A stretch of DNA of 64,000 nt from Ollibium composti (GCF_004801285.1 NZ_SSNY01000001.1:1-64000), one strand, 5' to 3'. Numbered from the stretch's first letter, positions 51,749 to 60,107 are shown. Program-made: numbers and translations. Notes: generated by a model not told the origin, from the sequence alone.

Positions 51749-53062
51749 ATGGCAGACATCCGCAACAATTTCGTCGGCATCAAGTCGCCAAACCCGTTCT
51801 GGCTGGCCTCGGCGCCGCCGACCGACAAGGCCTACAACGTCGAGCGCGCCTACAAGGCGGGCTGGGGCGGCGTGGTGTGGAAGACGCTGGGCGAGGAAGG
51901 CCCGCCGGTCGTCAACGTCAACGGACCGCGCTACGGTGCGATCTGGGGCGCGGACCGGCGTCTGCTGGGCCTGAACAACATCGAGCTGATCACCGATCGC
52001 CAGCTTCAGCTCAACCTGCAGGAGATGAAGCAGGTCAAGAAGAACTGGCCGGATCGGGCGCTGGTCGCCTCCATCATGGTGCCCTGTGTCGAGGAAAGCT
52101 GGAAGGCGATCCTGCCGGCGGTGGAAGAAACCGAATGCGACGGCATCGAGCTGAACTTCGGCTGTCCGCACGGCATGAGCGAGCGCGGCATGGGTTCGGC
52201 TGTCGGCCAGGTGCCGGAATACATCGAGATGGTGGCGCGCTGGTGCAAGCAGTATACGCGCATGCCCGTCATCGTGAAGCTGACGCCGAACATCACCGAC
52301 ATCCGCTATCCGGCGCGCGCGGCGAAGAAGGGCGGCGCGGACGCGGTGTCGCTCATCAACACCATCTCCTCCATCACCTCGGTCAATCTGGACAGCTTCT
52401 CGCCGGAGCCGTCGATCGACGGCAAGGGTAGCCATGGCGGTTATTGCGGCCCGGCGGTGAAGCCGATCGCGCTCAATATGGTGGCCGAGATCGCCCGCGA
52501 TCCGCAGACGGCCGGCCTGCCGATCTCGGGCATCGGCGGCGTCACCACCTGGCGCGACGCTGCCGAGTTCCTGGCGCTCGGCGCCGGCAACGTTCAGGTG
52601 TGCACGGCAGCCATGACGTACGGTTTCAAGGTCGTGCAGGAGATGATCTCGGGCCTGTCGAATTGGATGGACGAGAAGGGCCATCGCTCGCTGGACGACA
52701 TCATCGGCCGGGCCACGCCCAACGTCACCGACTGGCAGTACCTCAACCTCAACTACATCGCCAAGGCGCATATCGACCAGGACGCCTGCATCAAGTGCGG
52801 CCGTTGCCACATCGCCTGCGAGGACACCTCGCACCAGGCGATCACATCCATGGTGGACGGCGCGCGGCATTTCGAGGTGATGGAAGACGAGTGCGTCGGC
52901 TGCAACCTGTGCGTCAACGTCTGCCCGGTCGAAGGCTGCATCACCATGGTGCCGCTGGAAGTCGGCGCGCTCGACCAGCGCACCGGCAAGACGGTGTCGC
53001 CGGACTACGCCAACTGGACGACGCATCCCAACAATCCGATGGCCCGTCAGGCCGCGGAATAA
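51749..53062 (+). CDS. preA: NAD-dependent dihydropyrimidine dehydrogenase, PreA subunit
   Basis: A 437-residue protein. A dihydroorotate-dehydrogenase-like FMN barrel (residues 1-320) contains NFGCPHGMSERGMGSAVGQ and IVKLTPNITDI, followed by a ferredoxin domain with C347, C350, C353, C357 and C382, C385, C388, C392. With PreT it reduces uracil and thymine to the dihydro forms. Val152 in SAVGQ lies where, from memory, mammalian DPD has its catalytic cysteine (ACGQ); E. coli PreA also seems to have valine. ATG 51749 after AAAGGACAAG. A large terminator follows. Confidence 0.93.
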   Translation: MADIRNNFVGIKSPNPFWLASAPPTDKAYNVERAYKAGWGGVVWKTLGEEGPPVVNVNGPRYGAIWGADRRLLGLNNIELITDRQLQLNLQEMKQVKKNWPDRALVASIMVPCVEESWKAILPAVEETECDGIELNFGCPHGMSERGMGSAVGQVPEYIEMVARWCKQYTRMPVIVKLTPNITDIRYPARAAKKGGADAVSLINTISSITSVNLDSFSPEPSIDGKGSHGGYCGPAVKPIALNMVAEIARDPQTAGLPISGIGGVTTWRDAAEFLALGAGNVQVCTAAMTYGFKVVQEMISGLSNWMDEKGHRSLDDIIGRATPNVTDWQYLNLNYIAKAHIDQDACIKCGRCHIACEDTSHQAITSMVDGARHFEVMEDECVGCNLCVNVCPVEGCITMVPLEVGALDQRTGKTVSPDYANWTTHPNNPMARQAAE

Positions 53063-53133
53063 AACTCCTCCCGGAGCAGGCGAGGCCGTCGCGTTGCGTA
53101 TCGACGGTTTCGCCTGCGGGGCGGAGTTTTTCT
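53061..53133 (+). terminator. Large rho-independent terminator after preA
   Basis: AAAACTCC (53061-53068) pairs with GGAGTTTT (53123-53130); inside, GCAGGCGA (53076) pairs with TCGCCTGC (53110) and CCGTCG (53086-53091) with CGACGG (53102-53107). The right arm runs into TTTTTCTTTG. It ends the preT-GFA-preA transcript. Confidence 0.8.
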
Positions 53134-53142
53134 TTGTGTCTA

Positions 53143-53173
53143 TTGACGACAATAATTATCGATGATATATTGT
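53143..53173 (+). promoter_or_regulatory. Promoter with overlapping operator, Rrf2/AhpD-like pair
   Basis: -35 TTGACG (53143-53148), 17-bp spacer, -10 TATATT (53166-53171): a near-consensus promoter 25 bp before the Rrf2 start. ACAATA (53149-53154) and TATTGT (53168-53173) are inverted arms that span the spacer and -10, so a bound repressor would block the polymerase. Self-repression by the Rrf2 protein is the simplest reading. Confidence 0.65.
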
Positions 53174-53197
53174 ATCCATGATTGAGAGGCTGATGCG

Positions 53198-53713
53198 ATG
53201 AAACTGAGCGAGGGTGTCGAGGCTGCGATCCATTGTGCCGCGACGCTCGCCGGCGTCGAGGGCGGGGCGACGATGCCGGGCGCCGCGCTGGCCGAGCAGT
53301 TCGGCCTGTCCGGCAGCTACCTGCTCAAGCATTTGCAGGCGCTGACCGCCGCCGGCATCCTGGAATCCGTTCCCGGTCCCGCCGGCGGCTACCGGCTGGC
53401 GCGTGCGCCGGATCGCATTTCCCTGCTCGATATCGTGCTGGCGGTGGAAGGGCCGCAACCGGCGTTCCGCTGCGGCGAGATCCGGCGCAACGGCCCGGTC
53501 AAGCTGCCGACTGACGCCTATGTGAAGCCGTGCGGTATCAAGGTGGCGATGCTGAGGGCCGAGCGGGCCTATCGGGCGGCGCTGGCGGAAGAAAAACTCT
53601 CCGACATCGTCGCCGACTTCATGAGCGATGCCGATCCGCGCTCAGTCGCCGCCGCCTGTGCCTTTGCCGAGCGGCATCAGCGGCCACAGAAATCCAGTTC
53701 CCCCAAGCAGTAA
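53198..53713 (+). CDS. Rrf2-family regulator (second in window)
   Basis: A 171-residue regulator. The winged helix occupies residues 1-85 (GAALAEQFGLSGSYLLKHLQ, then GPAGGYRLARAPD). Cys92 and Cys112, with KLPTDAYVKPCGI between, are spaced more widely than in iron-sulfur Rrf2 proteins, so a thiol switch is more likely than a cluster. ATG 53198 follows GAGAGG. The AhpD-like gene begins 13 bp after its stop, so the two are one operon; such pairs suggest response to reactive oxygen or electrophiles. Confidence 0.87.
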   Translation: MKLSEGVEAAIHCAATLAGVEGGATMPGAALAEQFGLSGSYLLKHLQALTAAGILESVPGPAGGYRLARAPDRISLLDIVLAVEGPQPAFRCGEIRRNGPVKLPTDAYVKPCGIKVAMLRAERAYRAALAEEKLSDIVADFMSDADPRSVAAACAFAERHQRPQKSSSPKQ

Positions 53714-53726
53714 GAAAGGAAAGACC

Positions 53727-54185
53727 ATGAAACCGAGACTCCAGTTCTTCAACGTCGCCCCAGCCCTGTTGAAGCAGGTGCAGGCGCTCAACCAGGCGGT
53801 CGAGGAATGCGGACTGGAAATAGGCCTGCTGCATCTCATCAAGCTGCGCGCCTCACAGATCAACGGCTGTTCCTTCTGCGTCGACATGCACAGCAAGGAA
53901 GCGTTGCGCGACGGCGATACGCTGCAGCGCGTCATCCTGGTGGCGGCATGGAAGGAATCGCCGCTGTTTTCCGAGCGTGAACGCGCCGCACTTGCCTATA
54001 CCGAAGCGGTGACGCTGATTTCCAAGGACGGCGTTCCGGATGCGCTCTACGAGGCGACCCTGAAGCATTTTTCCGAAGAGGAACTGGTCAAGCTCAGCGT
54101 GGCGATCGGCATGATCAACGTCTGGAACCGCCTGTGCGTGCCGTTCCACGCCATCCATCCGGTCGAGCGCGCCAAGGCGGCGTGA
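53727..54185 (+). CDS. AhpD-like carboxymuconolactone-decarboxylase-family protein
   Basis: A 152-residue helical protein with C48-S-F-C51-V-D-M-H55, the redox-active CxxC...H of AhpD-like alkylhydroperoxidases; true carboxymuconolactone decarboxylases lack it. Length is standard. ATG 53727 follows AGAAAGGAAAG. Second gene of the Rrf2 operon; convergent with the NYN-domain gene 46 bp away. Probable peroxide or thiol-redox role, with electron donor unknown. Confidence 0.86.
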   Translation: MKPRLQFFNVAPALLKQVQALNQAVEECGLEIGLLHLIKLRASQINGCSFCVDMHSKEALRDGDTLQRVILVAAWKESPLFSERERAALAYTEAVTLISKDGVPDALYEATLKHFSEEELVKLSVAIGMINVWNRLCVPFHAIHPVERAKAA

Positions 54186-54231
54186 TCGAGGAGTGGCGTG
54201 CTGCCGCGGCTTTTGGATGCGTACCGCTGCC

Positions 54232-54972
54232 TCAAGCCGTGGCGGCTCGGTGACCATGCCGCAGCCGCACCCGAACGGAACCTCCCTTGCCGACCTGTTC
54301 GATTTGGCCCGTCTGCTTCAGATTTTTGAGGAATTTGCCCTTGCCGCAAATCTGGGCGGCAAGGTCGGGGACTTCCCGGCGCATGGTCGCGGCAAGAACC
54401 GACAGATGAATCGAGCCTACGGGATCGGCACCGCTCAAATCACGCAGCAAGTCGACGACTTTTGAAGGAAGCGGGGTGCCGGCCTTCGCCGTGCCGGTCG
54501 GCTTCGCCGCGTCGGTGGTCTTTGCCAAAGGTGCGACCGCTGGTTTGCTGGGGGCGGTCCCGAGAAGGAAGAACTGGGTAAAGTTCTTTCGCAGGGCACC
54601 ATCGATCCTGGCGTCGCCGAACCCGTAGATCTTCTTGCCGCGCTGTCGGAGCTTCGTCGTCAGGGGAAGGAAATCCCGGTCGTTCGAAACCAAACAAAAC
54701 CCTTCCACCAGATTTGCGTGAAGAAGCTCCATGGCGCGGATCGTCAGGGCTATGTCCGTGCTGTTCTTGCCCTTGCCGCCAGAAACCTGGAAGACCAACT
54801 CAAGGCCATGATCGCGCGCGGCGCCGACCCAATCCGACAAGCGGTTTTCAGTAAAGTCGCCGAACACGCATTTAACGACTGGTTCTCCCAACCCGACGAT
54901 ATGCTGTTCCAGTTCCGGCAAGAGCTTGGCGGATATATTCTCGCCGTCGATGAGTAGTGCGAGAATCTGCAT
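54232..54972 (-). CDS. NYN-domain nuclease-like protein with C-terminal OST-HTH/LOTUS-like domain
   Basis: A 246-residue protein. The NYN (LabA/DUF88, PIN-like) domain has acidic residues D9, D74, D99 and D101 in LLIDGENIS, KNSTDIALTIRAME and LVSNDRDFLPL, the expected metal-binding set. After a Lys/Pro/Ala linker (140-165), residues 166-240 (PSKVVDLLRDL to GGSVRVRL) look like the OST-HTH/LOTUS RNA-binding module. Together these suggest an RNase. ATG 54972. A single gene between the AhpD-like gene (convergent) and rutR (downstream on the same strand, 99 bp). Confidence 0.85.
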   Translation of the reverse strand: MQILALLIDGENISAKLLPELEQHIVGLGEPVVKCVFGDFTENRLSDWVGAARDHGLELVFQVSGGKGKNSTDIALTIRAMELLHANLVEGFCLVSNDRDFLPLTTKLRQRGKKIYGFGDARIDGALRKNFTQFFLLGTAPSKPAVAPLAKTTDAAKPTGTAKAGTPLPSKVVDLLRDLSGADPVGSIHLSVLAATMRREVPDLAAQICGKGKFLKNLKQTGQIEQVGKGGSVRVRLRHGHRAATA

Positions 54973-55071
54973 GTGTTTCGCTCGCTTAAGATTTCAGTTT
55001 GGCGAGGATAGATGCGGGCATTCAAATATCGGTTGCTTCGATTGGCGGCATTTTAAGGACGTCAAGTCCGA

Positions 55072-55719
55072 TCATCTTGCCCTCGGCCGCAATCCGTCCA
55101 TGAAAAGGTTTTCCAGAAACCGTGCCGCATCCTCGAAGCGGTGTTCGTCGCCGCGGCCGGGGCCGAGCACGGCGCGCACCTGCACGTCGAAGTCGGCATA
55201 GTGCTGGGTCGTCGCCCAGATCGAGAAGATCAGGTGGCGAGGGTCGGTGCGGGCGATTTTTCCGGCGCGCATCCAGCCGTCTATGACGGCGGCCTTGTCG
55301 TCCACCAGCGTCTTCAATTCGCCCTCCAGCAGCGGCATGATGCGCGGCGCGCCCTGCAGGATCTCGTTGGCGAACAGACGGCTTTCGCGCGGAAAATCGC
55401 GCGCCATCTCCAGCTTGCGGTGGATATAGCTTCTGAGTTCCGTCAACGGGTCGCCGACATCGTCCAGCTCGCGCAGCGGCGCCAGCCAGGTGTCGAGCAG
55501 GCGCTGCATCAGCGTCTCGTGGATGTCTTCCTTGCGGCGGAAATAGTAGAGCAGGTTCGGCTTCGACATGCCGGCCGCCTCGGCGATCTGGTCGATGGTG
55601 GCGCCGCGGAAGCCGTGCGCGGAGAAGACTTCGAGTGCGGCTTCCAGGATCAGGTCCCGCTTTTCCCTCTGGATGCGGGTGCGGCGACGCGGGGCAGGGG
55701 CCTGGACGTCGGCGCTCAT
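55072..55719 (-). CDS. rutR: TetR-family regulator, RutR homologue
   Basis: A 215-residue regulator. The TetR HTH is at about 25-65 (ILEAALEVFSAHGFRGATID, AAGMSKPNLLYYF). The C-terminal part matches E. coli RutR closely as I remember it: DTWLAPL, FANEILQGAPRIMP, DDKAAVIDGWMRAGKI and LIFSIWATTQHYADF. RutR binds uracil or thymine and then leaves DNA. It is divergent from the transaminase gene with 227 bp between, holding candidate operators, and lies within the pyrimidine block it should control. ATG 55719. Confidence 0.88.
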   Translation of the reverse strand: MSADVQAPAPRRRTRIQREKRDLILEAALEVFSAHGFRGATIDQIAEAAGMSKPNLLYYFRRKEDIHETLMQRLLDTWLAPLRELDDVGDPLTELRSYIHRKLEMARDFPRESRLFANEILQGAPRIMPLLEGELKTLVDDKAAVIDGWMRAGKIARTDPRHLIFSIWATTQHYADFDVQVRAVLGPGRGDEHRFEDAARFLENLFMDGLRPRAR

Positions 55720-55747
55720 CCTTTTTCCCCAATGGCTTCGCCGCTTT

Positions 55748-55768
55748 CTGGACCAATTGTCTGGACCA
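55748..55768. promoter_or_regulatory. Direct repeat CTGGACCA near rutR start
   Basis: CTGGACCA at 55748-55755 and again at 55761-55768, 13 bp apart; each contains the palindrome TGGACCA, which differs by one base from the RutR half-site TTGACCA. 30-50 bp upstream of rutR on its own strand. Candidate self-control element. Confidence 0.4.
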
Positions 55769-55824
55769 GTTTTTTGCGAAGCTGTGGAGCGCGCCGAGCC
55801 TGCCGCATTTCCGCTAGTAATCCC

Positions 55825-55868
55825 TTGACCGCCCGTGGGGCGGTGCTAACGTTTGTCCATCCGGTCAA
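55825..55868 (+). promoter_or_regulatory. Promoter and RutR-like operator of the transaminase gene
   Basis: -35 TTGACC (55825-55830), 16-bp spacer, -10-like TAACGT (55847-55852), directly followed by TTGTCCATCCGGTCAA (55853-55868), which matches the RutR box TTGACCA-NN-TGGTCAA at 12 of 14 fixed positions. Placement right after the -10 fits repression. 79 bp before the start codon. Confidence 0.55.
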
Positions 55869-55946
55869 AATTTGCGTAGCACGAAAGCGCGCCGAAGACC
55901 AAGCGTTGGCCGCAGCGAAACACGATTACGAAAGGAAGGCTTGGTC

Positions 55947-57275
55947 ATGTCCAACCGGCTCAATGTAACGCCGAACGATCTCAGCGCATTCTGGATGCCC
56001 TTCACGGCAAACAGGCAGTTCAAGCAGGCGCCGCGCATGCTGGTCGCCGCCAAGGACATGCACTACACCACCAGCGACGGGCGCAAGATCCTCGACGGCA
56101 CCGCCGGTCTGTGGTGCGTCAACGCCGGCCACTGCCGCCCGAAGATCACCGAGGCGATCCAGCAGCAGGCCGCCGAGCTCGATTACGCGCCAGCCTTCCA
56201 GATGGGCCATCCGATCGTCTTCGAACTGGCCAACCGCCTGGTCGACATCGCGCCGAAGGGCATGGACCATGTCTTCTTCACCAATTCCGGCTCGGAATCG
56301 GTCGACACCGCGCTGAAGATCGCGCTCGCCTACCAGCGGGTGCGCGGCGAGGGCAGCCGTACGCGGCTGATCGGCCGCGAGCGCGGCTACCACGGCGTCA
56401 ATTTCGGCGGCATCTCGGTCGGCGGCATCGTCTCCAACCGCAAGATGTTCGGCACGCTGCTCACCGGCGTCGACCACATGCCGCACACCCATTTCCCCGA
56501 CAGGAACGCCTTCTCGCGCGGCGTTCCGGAGCACGGCGGCGACATCGCCAACGAGCTGGAGCGCATCGTTGCGCTGCATGACGCTTCGACCATCGCGGCC
56601 GTCATCGTCGAGCCGGTGGCCGGCTCCACCGGCGTCATCCTGCCGCCGAAGGGCTATCTCAAGCGCCTGCGCGAAATCTGCGACAAGCACGGCATTCTCT
56701 TGATCTTCGACGAGGTCATCACCGGTTTCGGCCGTCTCGGCACGCCGTTCGCGGCCGACTATTTCGGCGTCACGCCTGACATCATCACCACCGCCAAGGG
56801 CGTCTCCAACGGCGTCATCCCGATGGGCGCTGTGTTCGTAAAGAAGGAAATCCACGACGCCTTCATGAACGGCCCGGAGCACATGATCGAGTTCTTCCAC
56901 GGCTACACCTATTCGGGTAACCCGATCGCCTCGGCCGCGGCTCTCGCCACGCTCGACACCTACAAGGAAGAGGGCCTTTTGACGCGCGGCGCCGAACTCG
57001 AAGACTACTGGGCCGACGCGCTGCATTCGCTGAAGGGCGAGCCGCACGTCATCGACATCCGCAACATCGGCCTGATCGGCGCAATCGAGCTGGAGCCGAT
57101 CGCCGGCGCCCCGACCAAGCGTGCCTTCCAGGCCTTCGTCAAGGCGTTCGAGCGCGGCGCACTGATCCGCACCACCGGCGATATCATCGCGCTGTCGCCG
57201 CCGCTCATCATCACCAAGGGACAGATCAACGAGCTGATCGATCATGTCCGCGAGGTGCTGCGTATGGTCGACTGA
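55947..57275 (+). CDS. Omega-amino acid:pyruvate aminotransferase (class III PLP)
   Basis: A 442-residue class III transaminase. The PLP lysine is K284 in TTAKGVSNG; VFFTNSGSESVDTALK, LIFDEVITGFGRLG and FFHGYTYSGNP are family motifs. The N-terminal LSAFWMPFTANRQFKQAPRM is typical of beta-alanine:pyruvate transaminases. It should turn beta-alanine into malonate semialdehyde, and 3-aminoisobutyrate likewise from thymine. ATG 55947 follows AAAGGAAGG. First gene of the operon running through the amidase and hydA. Confidence 0.9.
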   Translation: MSNRLNVTPNDLSAFWMPFTANRQFKQAPRMLVAAKDMHYTTSDGRKILDGTAGLWCVNAGHCRPKITEAIQQQAAELDYAPAFQMGHPIVFELANRLVDIAPKGMDHVFFTNSGSESVDTALKIALAYQRVRGEGSRTRLIGRERGYHGVNFGGISVGGIVSNRKMFGTLLTGVDHMPHTHFPDRNAFSRGVPEHGGDIANELERIVALHDASTIAAVIVEPVAGSTGVILPPKGYLKRLREICDKHGILLIFDEVITGFGRLGTPFAADYFGVTPDIITTAKGVSNGVIPMGAVFVKKEIHDAFMNGPEHMIEFFHGYTYSGNPIASAAALATLDTYKEEGLLTRGAELEDYWADALHSLKGEPHVIDIRNIGLIGAIELEPIAGAPTKRAFQAFVKAFERGALIRTTGDIIALSPPLIITKGQINELIDHVREVLRMVD

Positions 57276-57289
57276 CCTTGTGCCTATCG

Positions 57290-57321
57290 GCATGGGCGGC
57301 GTCGGGAACCGCCGCCCATGC
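57290..57321 (+). promoter_or_regulatory. Intercistronic hairpin, transaminase-amidase gap
   Basis: GCATGGGCGGCG (57290-57301) pairs perfectly with CGCCGCCCATGC (57310-57321), 8-nt loop. Located in the 70-bp gap before the amidase gene; followed by GTCTTTGG, not a T-run, so attenuation or mRNA protection is more likely than full termination. Confidence 0.6.
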
Positions 57322-57345
57322 GTCTTTGGAATGAGAGGAATGTGA

Positions 57346-58596
57346 ATGGCTGCGCCAAGCGAGAATCTGCGAATCAATCCAGACCGTTTGTGGGATTCGC
57401 TGATGGAGATGGCGAAGATCGGTCCGGGCATCGCGGGAGGCAACAACCGCCAGACGCTGACCGATTCCGACAAGGAAGGCCGCGACCTGTTCAAGCGCTG
57501 GTGCGATGCATCCGGACTCGCCATGGGCGTTGACAGGATGGGCACCATGTTCATGACGCGGCCCGGCACCGACCCGGACGCGCTGCCGGTCTATGTCGGT
57601 TCCCATCTCGATACGCAGCCGACCGGCGGCAAGTATGACGGCGTGCTCGGCGTGCTTTCCGGCCTGGAAGTCGTGCGCACGCTGGACGATCTCGGCATCA
57701 GGACGAAGCATCCCATCGTCGTCACCAACTGGACGAACGAGGAGGGCGCCCGCTTCGCCCCGGCCATGCTGGCGTCGGGCGTGTTCGCCGGCGTGATCCC
57801 GCTCGACTACGCCTATGGCCGGACCGACATGGACGGCAAGAGCTTCGGCGACGAGTTGAAGCGCATCGGCTGGGTCGGCGACGAGGAGGTCGGCGCGCGC
57901 AAGATGCACGCCTACTTCGAATACCACATCGAGCAGGGGCCGATCCTCGAGGCCGAGAGCAAGCAGATCGGCGTCGTCACCCACGGGCAGGGCCTGTGGT
58001 GGTTGGAATTCACGCTGACCGGCAAGGAGGCGCATACCGGCTCTACGCCCATGGCGATGCGCGTCAATGCAGGGCTTGCCATGGCCCGCATTCTGGAGAT
58101 GGTGCAGGAGGTTGCTCTTGCCAACCAGCCGGGCTGCGTCGGCGGCGTCGGCCAGATGAAATTCTCGCCCAATTCCCGCAACGTGCTGCCGGGCACGGTG
58201 GTTTTCACCGTCGACATTCGCTCGCCCGACCAGGCGAAGCTCGACGGCATGCGGGCGCGCATCGAGAAGGAGGCCGCCGCGATCTGCGCCAAGCTGGGCG
58301 TCGGCTGCGCGGTCGAGGCGGTCGGCCATTTCGATCCCGTCACCTTCGATTCCGTGCTGGTCGGGCGTGTGCGCGCGGCCGCCGAAAGGCTCGGCTACAG
58401 CCATATGAACATCATTTCGGGCGCCGGCCACGACGCCTGTTGGGCGGCGAAGGTCGCGCCGGCGACGATGATCATGTGCCCCTGTGTCGACGGCCTGTCG
58501 CACAACGAGGCCGAGGACATTTCCAAGGAATGGGCCGCCGCCGGCGCCGACGTGCTGTTCCATGCTGTCGTCGAGACGGCGGGGATCGTCGAATGA
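57346..58596 (+). CDS. N-carbamoyl-beta-alanine amidohydrolase (M20/HyuC-type)
   Basis: A 416-residue Zn-dependent amidase of the allantoate/N-carbamoyl-amino-acid amidohydrolase group. Metal and catalytic motifs: VGSHLDTQPTGGKYDG, NWTNEEGARFAP, YHIEQGPILE and GLSHNEAED; the dimerisation domain contains KEAHTGSTPMAMR. In this context it should hydrolyse N-carbamoyl-beta-alanine to beta-alanine, CO2 and ammonia. The family also includes L-carbamoylases and allantoate amidases, but placement between the transaminase and hydA decides. ATG 57346 follows GAGAGGAATGTG. Confidence 0.88.
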   Translation: MAAPSENLRINPDRLWDSLMEMAKIGPGIAGGNNRQTLTDSDKEGRDLFKRWCDASGLAMGVDRMGTMFMTRPGTDPDALPVYVGSHLDTQPTGGKYDGVLGVLSGLEVVRTLDDLGIRTKHPIVVTNWTNEEGARFAPAMLASGVFAGVIPLDYAYGRTDMDGKSFGDELKRIGWVGDEEVGARKMHAYFEYHIEQGPILEAESKQIGVVTHGQGLWWLEFTLTGKEAHTGSTPMAMRVNAGLAMARILEMVQEVALANQPGCVGGVGQMKFSPNSRNVLPGTVVFTVDIRSPDQAKLDGMRARIEKEAAAICAKLGVGCAVEAVGHFDPVTFDSVLVGRVRAAAERLGYSHMNIISGAGHDACWAAKVAPATMIMCPCVDGLSHNEAEDISKEWAAAGADVLFHAVVETAGIVE

Positions 58597-58655
58597 CCTG
58601 AAGACATCTGCGAACGCAGCTCACCAGAAGCGCGAACGAACAAAGGAACGGGAAC

Positions 58656-60107
58656 ATGACCAGAGTTATCCGCAACGGCACCGTCGTGACCGCCGACCGT
58701 ACCTACAAGGCCGACGTACTTGTCCAGCACGGCAAGATCGTTGCCATCGGGCCGGACCTGCACGGCGACCATGAATTCGACGCCACCGGCTGCTACTTGA
58801 TGCCGGGCGGCATCGATCCGCACACCCATCTCGAAATGCCCTTCATGGGCACCTATTCGTCCGACGATTTTGAATCCGGCACCCGCGCCGCCCTTGCCGG
58901 CGGCACCACCATGGTGGTCGATTTCTGCCTGCCGGCGCCGCAGCAATCGCTGCTCGAAGCCCTGCAGATGTGGGACAACAAGACCTCGAAGGCGTCGTGC
59001 GACTACTCCTTCCACATGGCGATCACCTGGTGGGGCAAGCAGGTGTTCGACGAGATGGCGACCGTCGTCGACAAGGGCATCCCATCGTTCAAGCACTTCA
59101 TGGCCTACAAGGGCGCGCTGATGGTGGACGACGACGAGATGTACGCCTCGTTCCAGCGTTGCGCAGCCCTCGGCGCGCTGCCTCTCGTCCATGCCGAGAA
59201 CGGCGACGTGGTGGCGGCGCTTTCACAGAAGCTGCTGGCCGAAGGCAATAATGGGCCGGAAGGCCACGCCTTCTCGCGTCCGCCGGAAGTGGAGGGGGAG
59301 GCGACCAACCGCGCCATCATGATCGCCGACATGGCGGGCGTGCCGCTCTATGTCGTGCACGTTTCCTGCGAGCAGAGCCACGAGGCGATCCGCCGTGCCC
59401 GCCAGAAGGGCATGCGCGTCTATGGCGAGCCGCTGATCCAGCACCTGACGCTGGACGAGAGCGAGTATTTCGACAAGGACTGGGACCATGCCGCGCGCCG
59501 CGTCATGAGCCCGCCCTTCCGCAACAAGCTGCACCAGGATTCGCTGTGGGCGGGCCTGCAGGCGGGTTCTCTGCAAACGGTGGCGACCGATCATTGCGCC
59601 TTCACCACGGAGCAGAAGCGCTTCGGCGTCGGCGACTTCACCAAGATCCCCAACGGCACCGGCGGTCTCGAGGACCGCATGCCGGTGTTGTGGACGCGCG
59701 GCGTCAACACCGGCCGGCTGACGATGAACGAATTCGTCGCGGTGACGTCCACGAACATCGCCAAGATCCTCAACATGTATCCGAGAAAGGGCGCCATCCT
59801 CGAAGGGGCGGACGCCGACATCGTGGTGTGGGACCCGAAGAAGAAGAAGACGATTTCGGCCAAGGGCCAGCAGTCGGTCATCGACTACAACGTCTTCGAG
59901 GGCGTCGAGGTGACGGGCGTGCCGCGTTTCGTCTTCACGCGCGGGGAACTGGCGATCGACGACGGCAAGGTCGAAACCAGGCCTGGCCACGGCGAATTCG
60001 TCGCCCGCGAACCCTATCAGGCGGTCAACCGCGCGCTGTCGACCTGGAAGGAGATCACCGCGCCACGCAAGGTGGAACGCACCGGCATTCCGGCGACGGG
60101 GGTGTGA
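58656..60107 (+). CDS. hydA: Dihydropyrimidinase (D-hydantoinase)
   Basis: A 483-residue amidohydrolase. Metal ligands H56 and H58 in DPHTHLEMPF, the carboxylated lysine K152 in FMAYKGALM, and histidines in PLVHAEN, YVVHVSCEQ and ATDHCAF. The size and GGTTMVVDFCLP region are standard. It opens 5,6-dihydrouracil to N-carbamoyl-beta-alanine. ATG 58656 follows AAAGGAACGGG, 59 bp after the amidase stop. The transporter genes follow after 46 bp on the same strand. Confidence 0.94.
   Translation: MTRVIRNGTVVTADRTYKADVLVQHGKIVAIGPDLHGDHEFDATGCYLMPGGIDPHTHLEMPFMGTYSSDDFESGTRAALAGGTTMVVDFCLPAPQQSLLEALQMWDNKTSKASCDYSFHMAITWWGKQVFDEMATVVDKGIPSFKHFMAYKGALMVDDDEMYASFQRCAALGALPLVHAENGDVVAALSQKLLAEGNNGPEGHAFSRPPEVEGEATNRAIMIADMAGVPLYVVHVSCEQSHEAIRRARQKGMRVYGEPLIQHLTLDESEYFDKDWDHAARRVMSPPFRNKLHQDSLWAGLQAGSLQTVATDHCAFTTEQKRFGVGDFTKIPNGTGGLEDRMPVLWTRGVNTGRLTMNEFVAVTSTNIAKILNMYPRKGAILEGADADIVVWDPKKKKTISAKGQQSVIDYNVFEGVEVTGVPRFVFTRGELAIDDGKVETRPGHGEFVAREPYQAVNRALSTWKEITAPRKVERTGIPATGV

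Noticed and set aside
53727..54185. True 4-carboxymuconolactone decarboxylase (pcaC)
   Set aside because: The CxxC...H redox motif marks an AhpD-like member, and it is paired with an Rrf2 regulator, not with pca genes.
54204..54242. Bidirectional terminator between the AhpD-like and NYN genes
   Set aside because: CCGCGGCTT and AAGCCGTGG pair imperfectly over a 21-nt loop, without T-run, and the right arm lies inside the NYN coding region.
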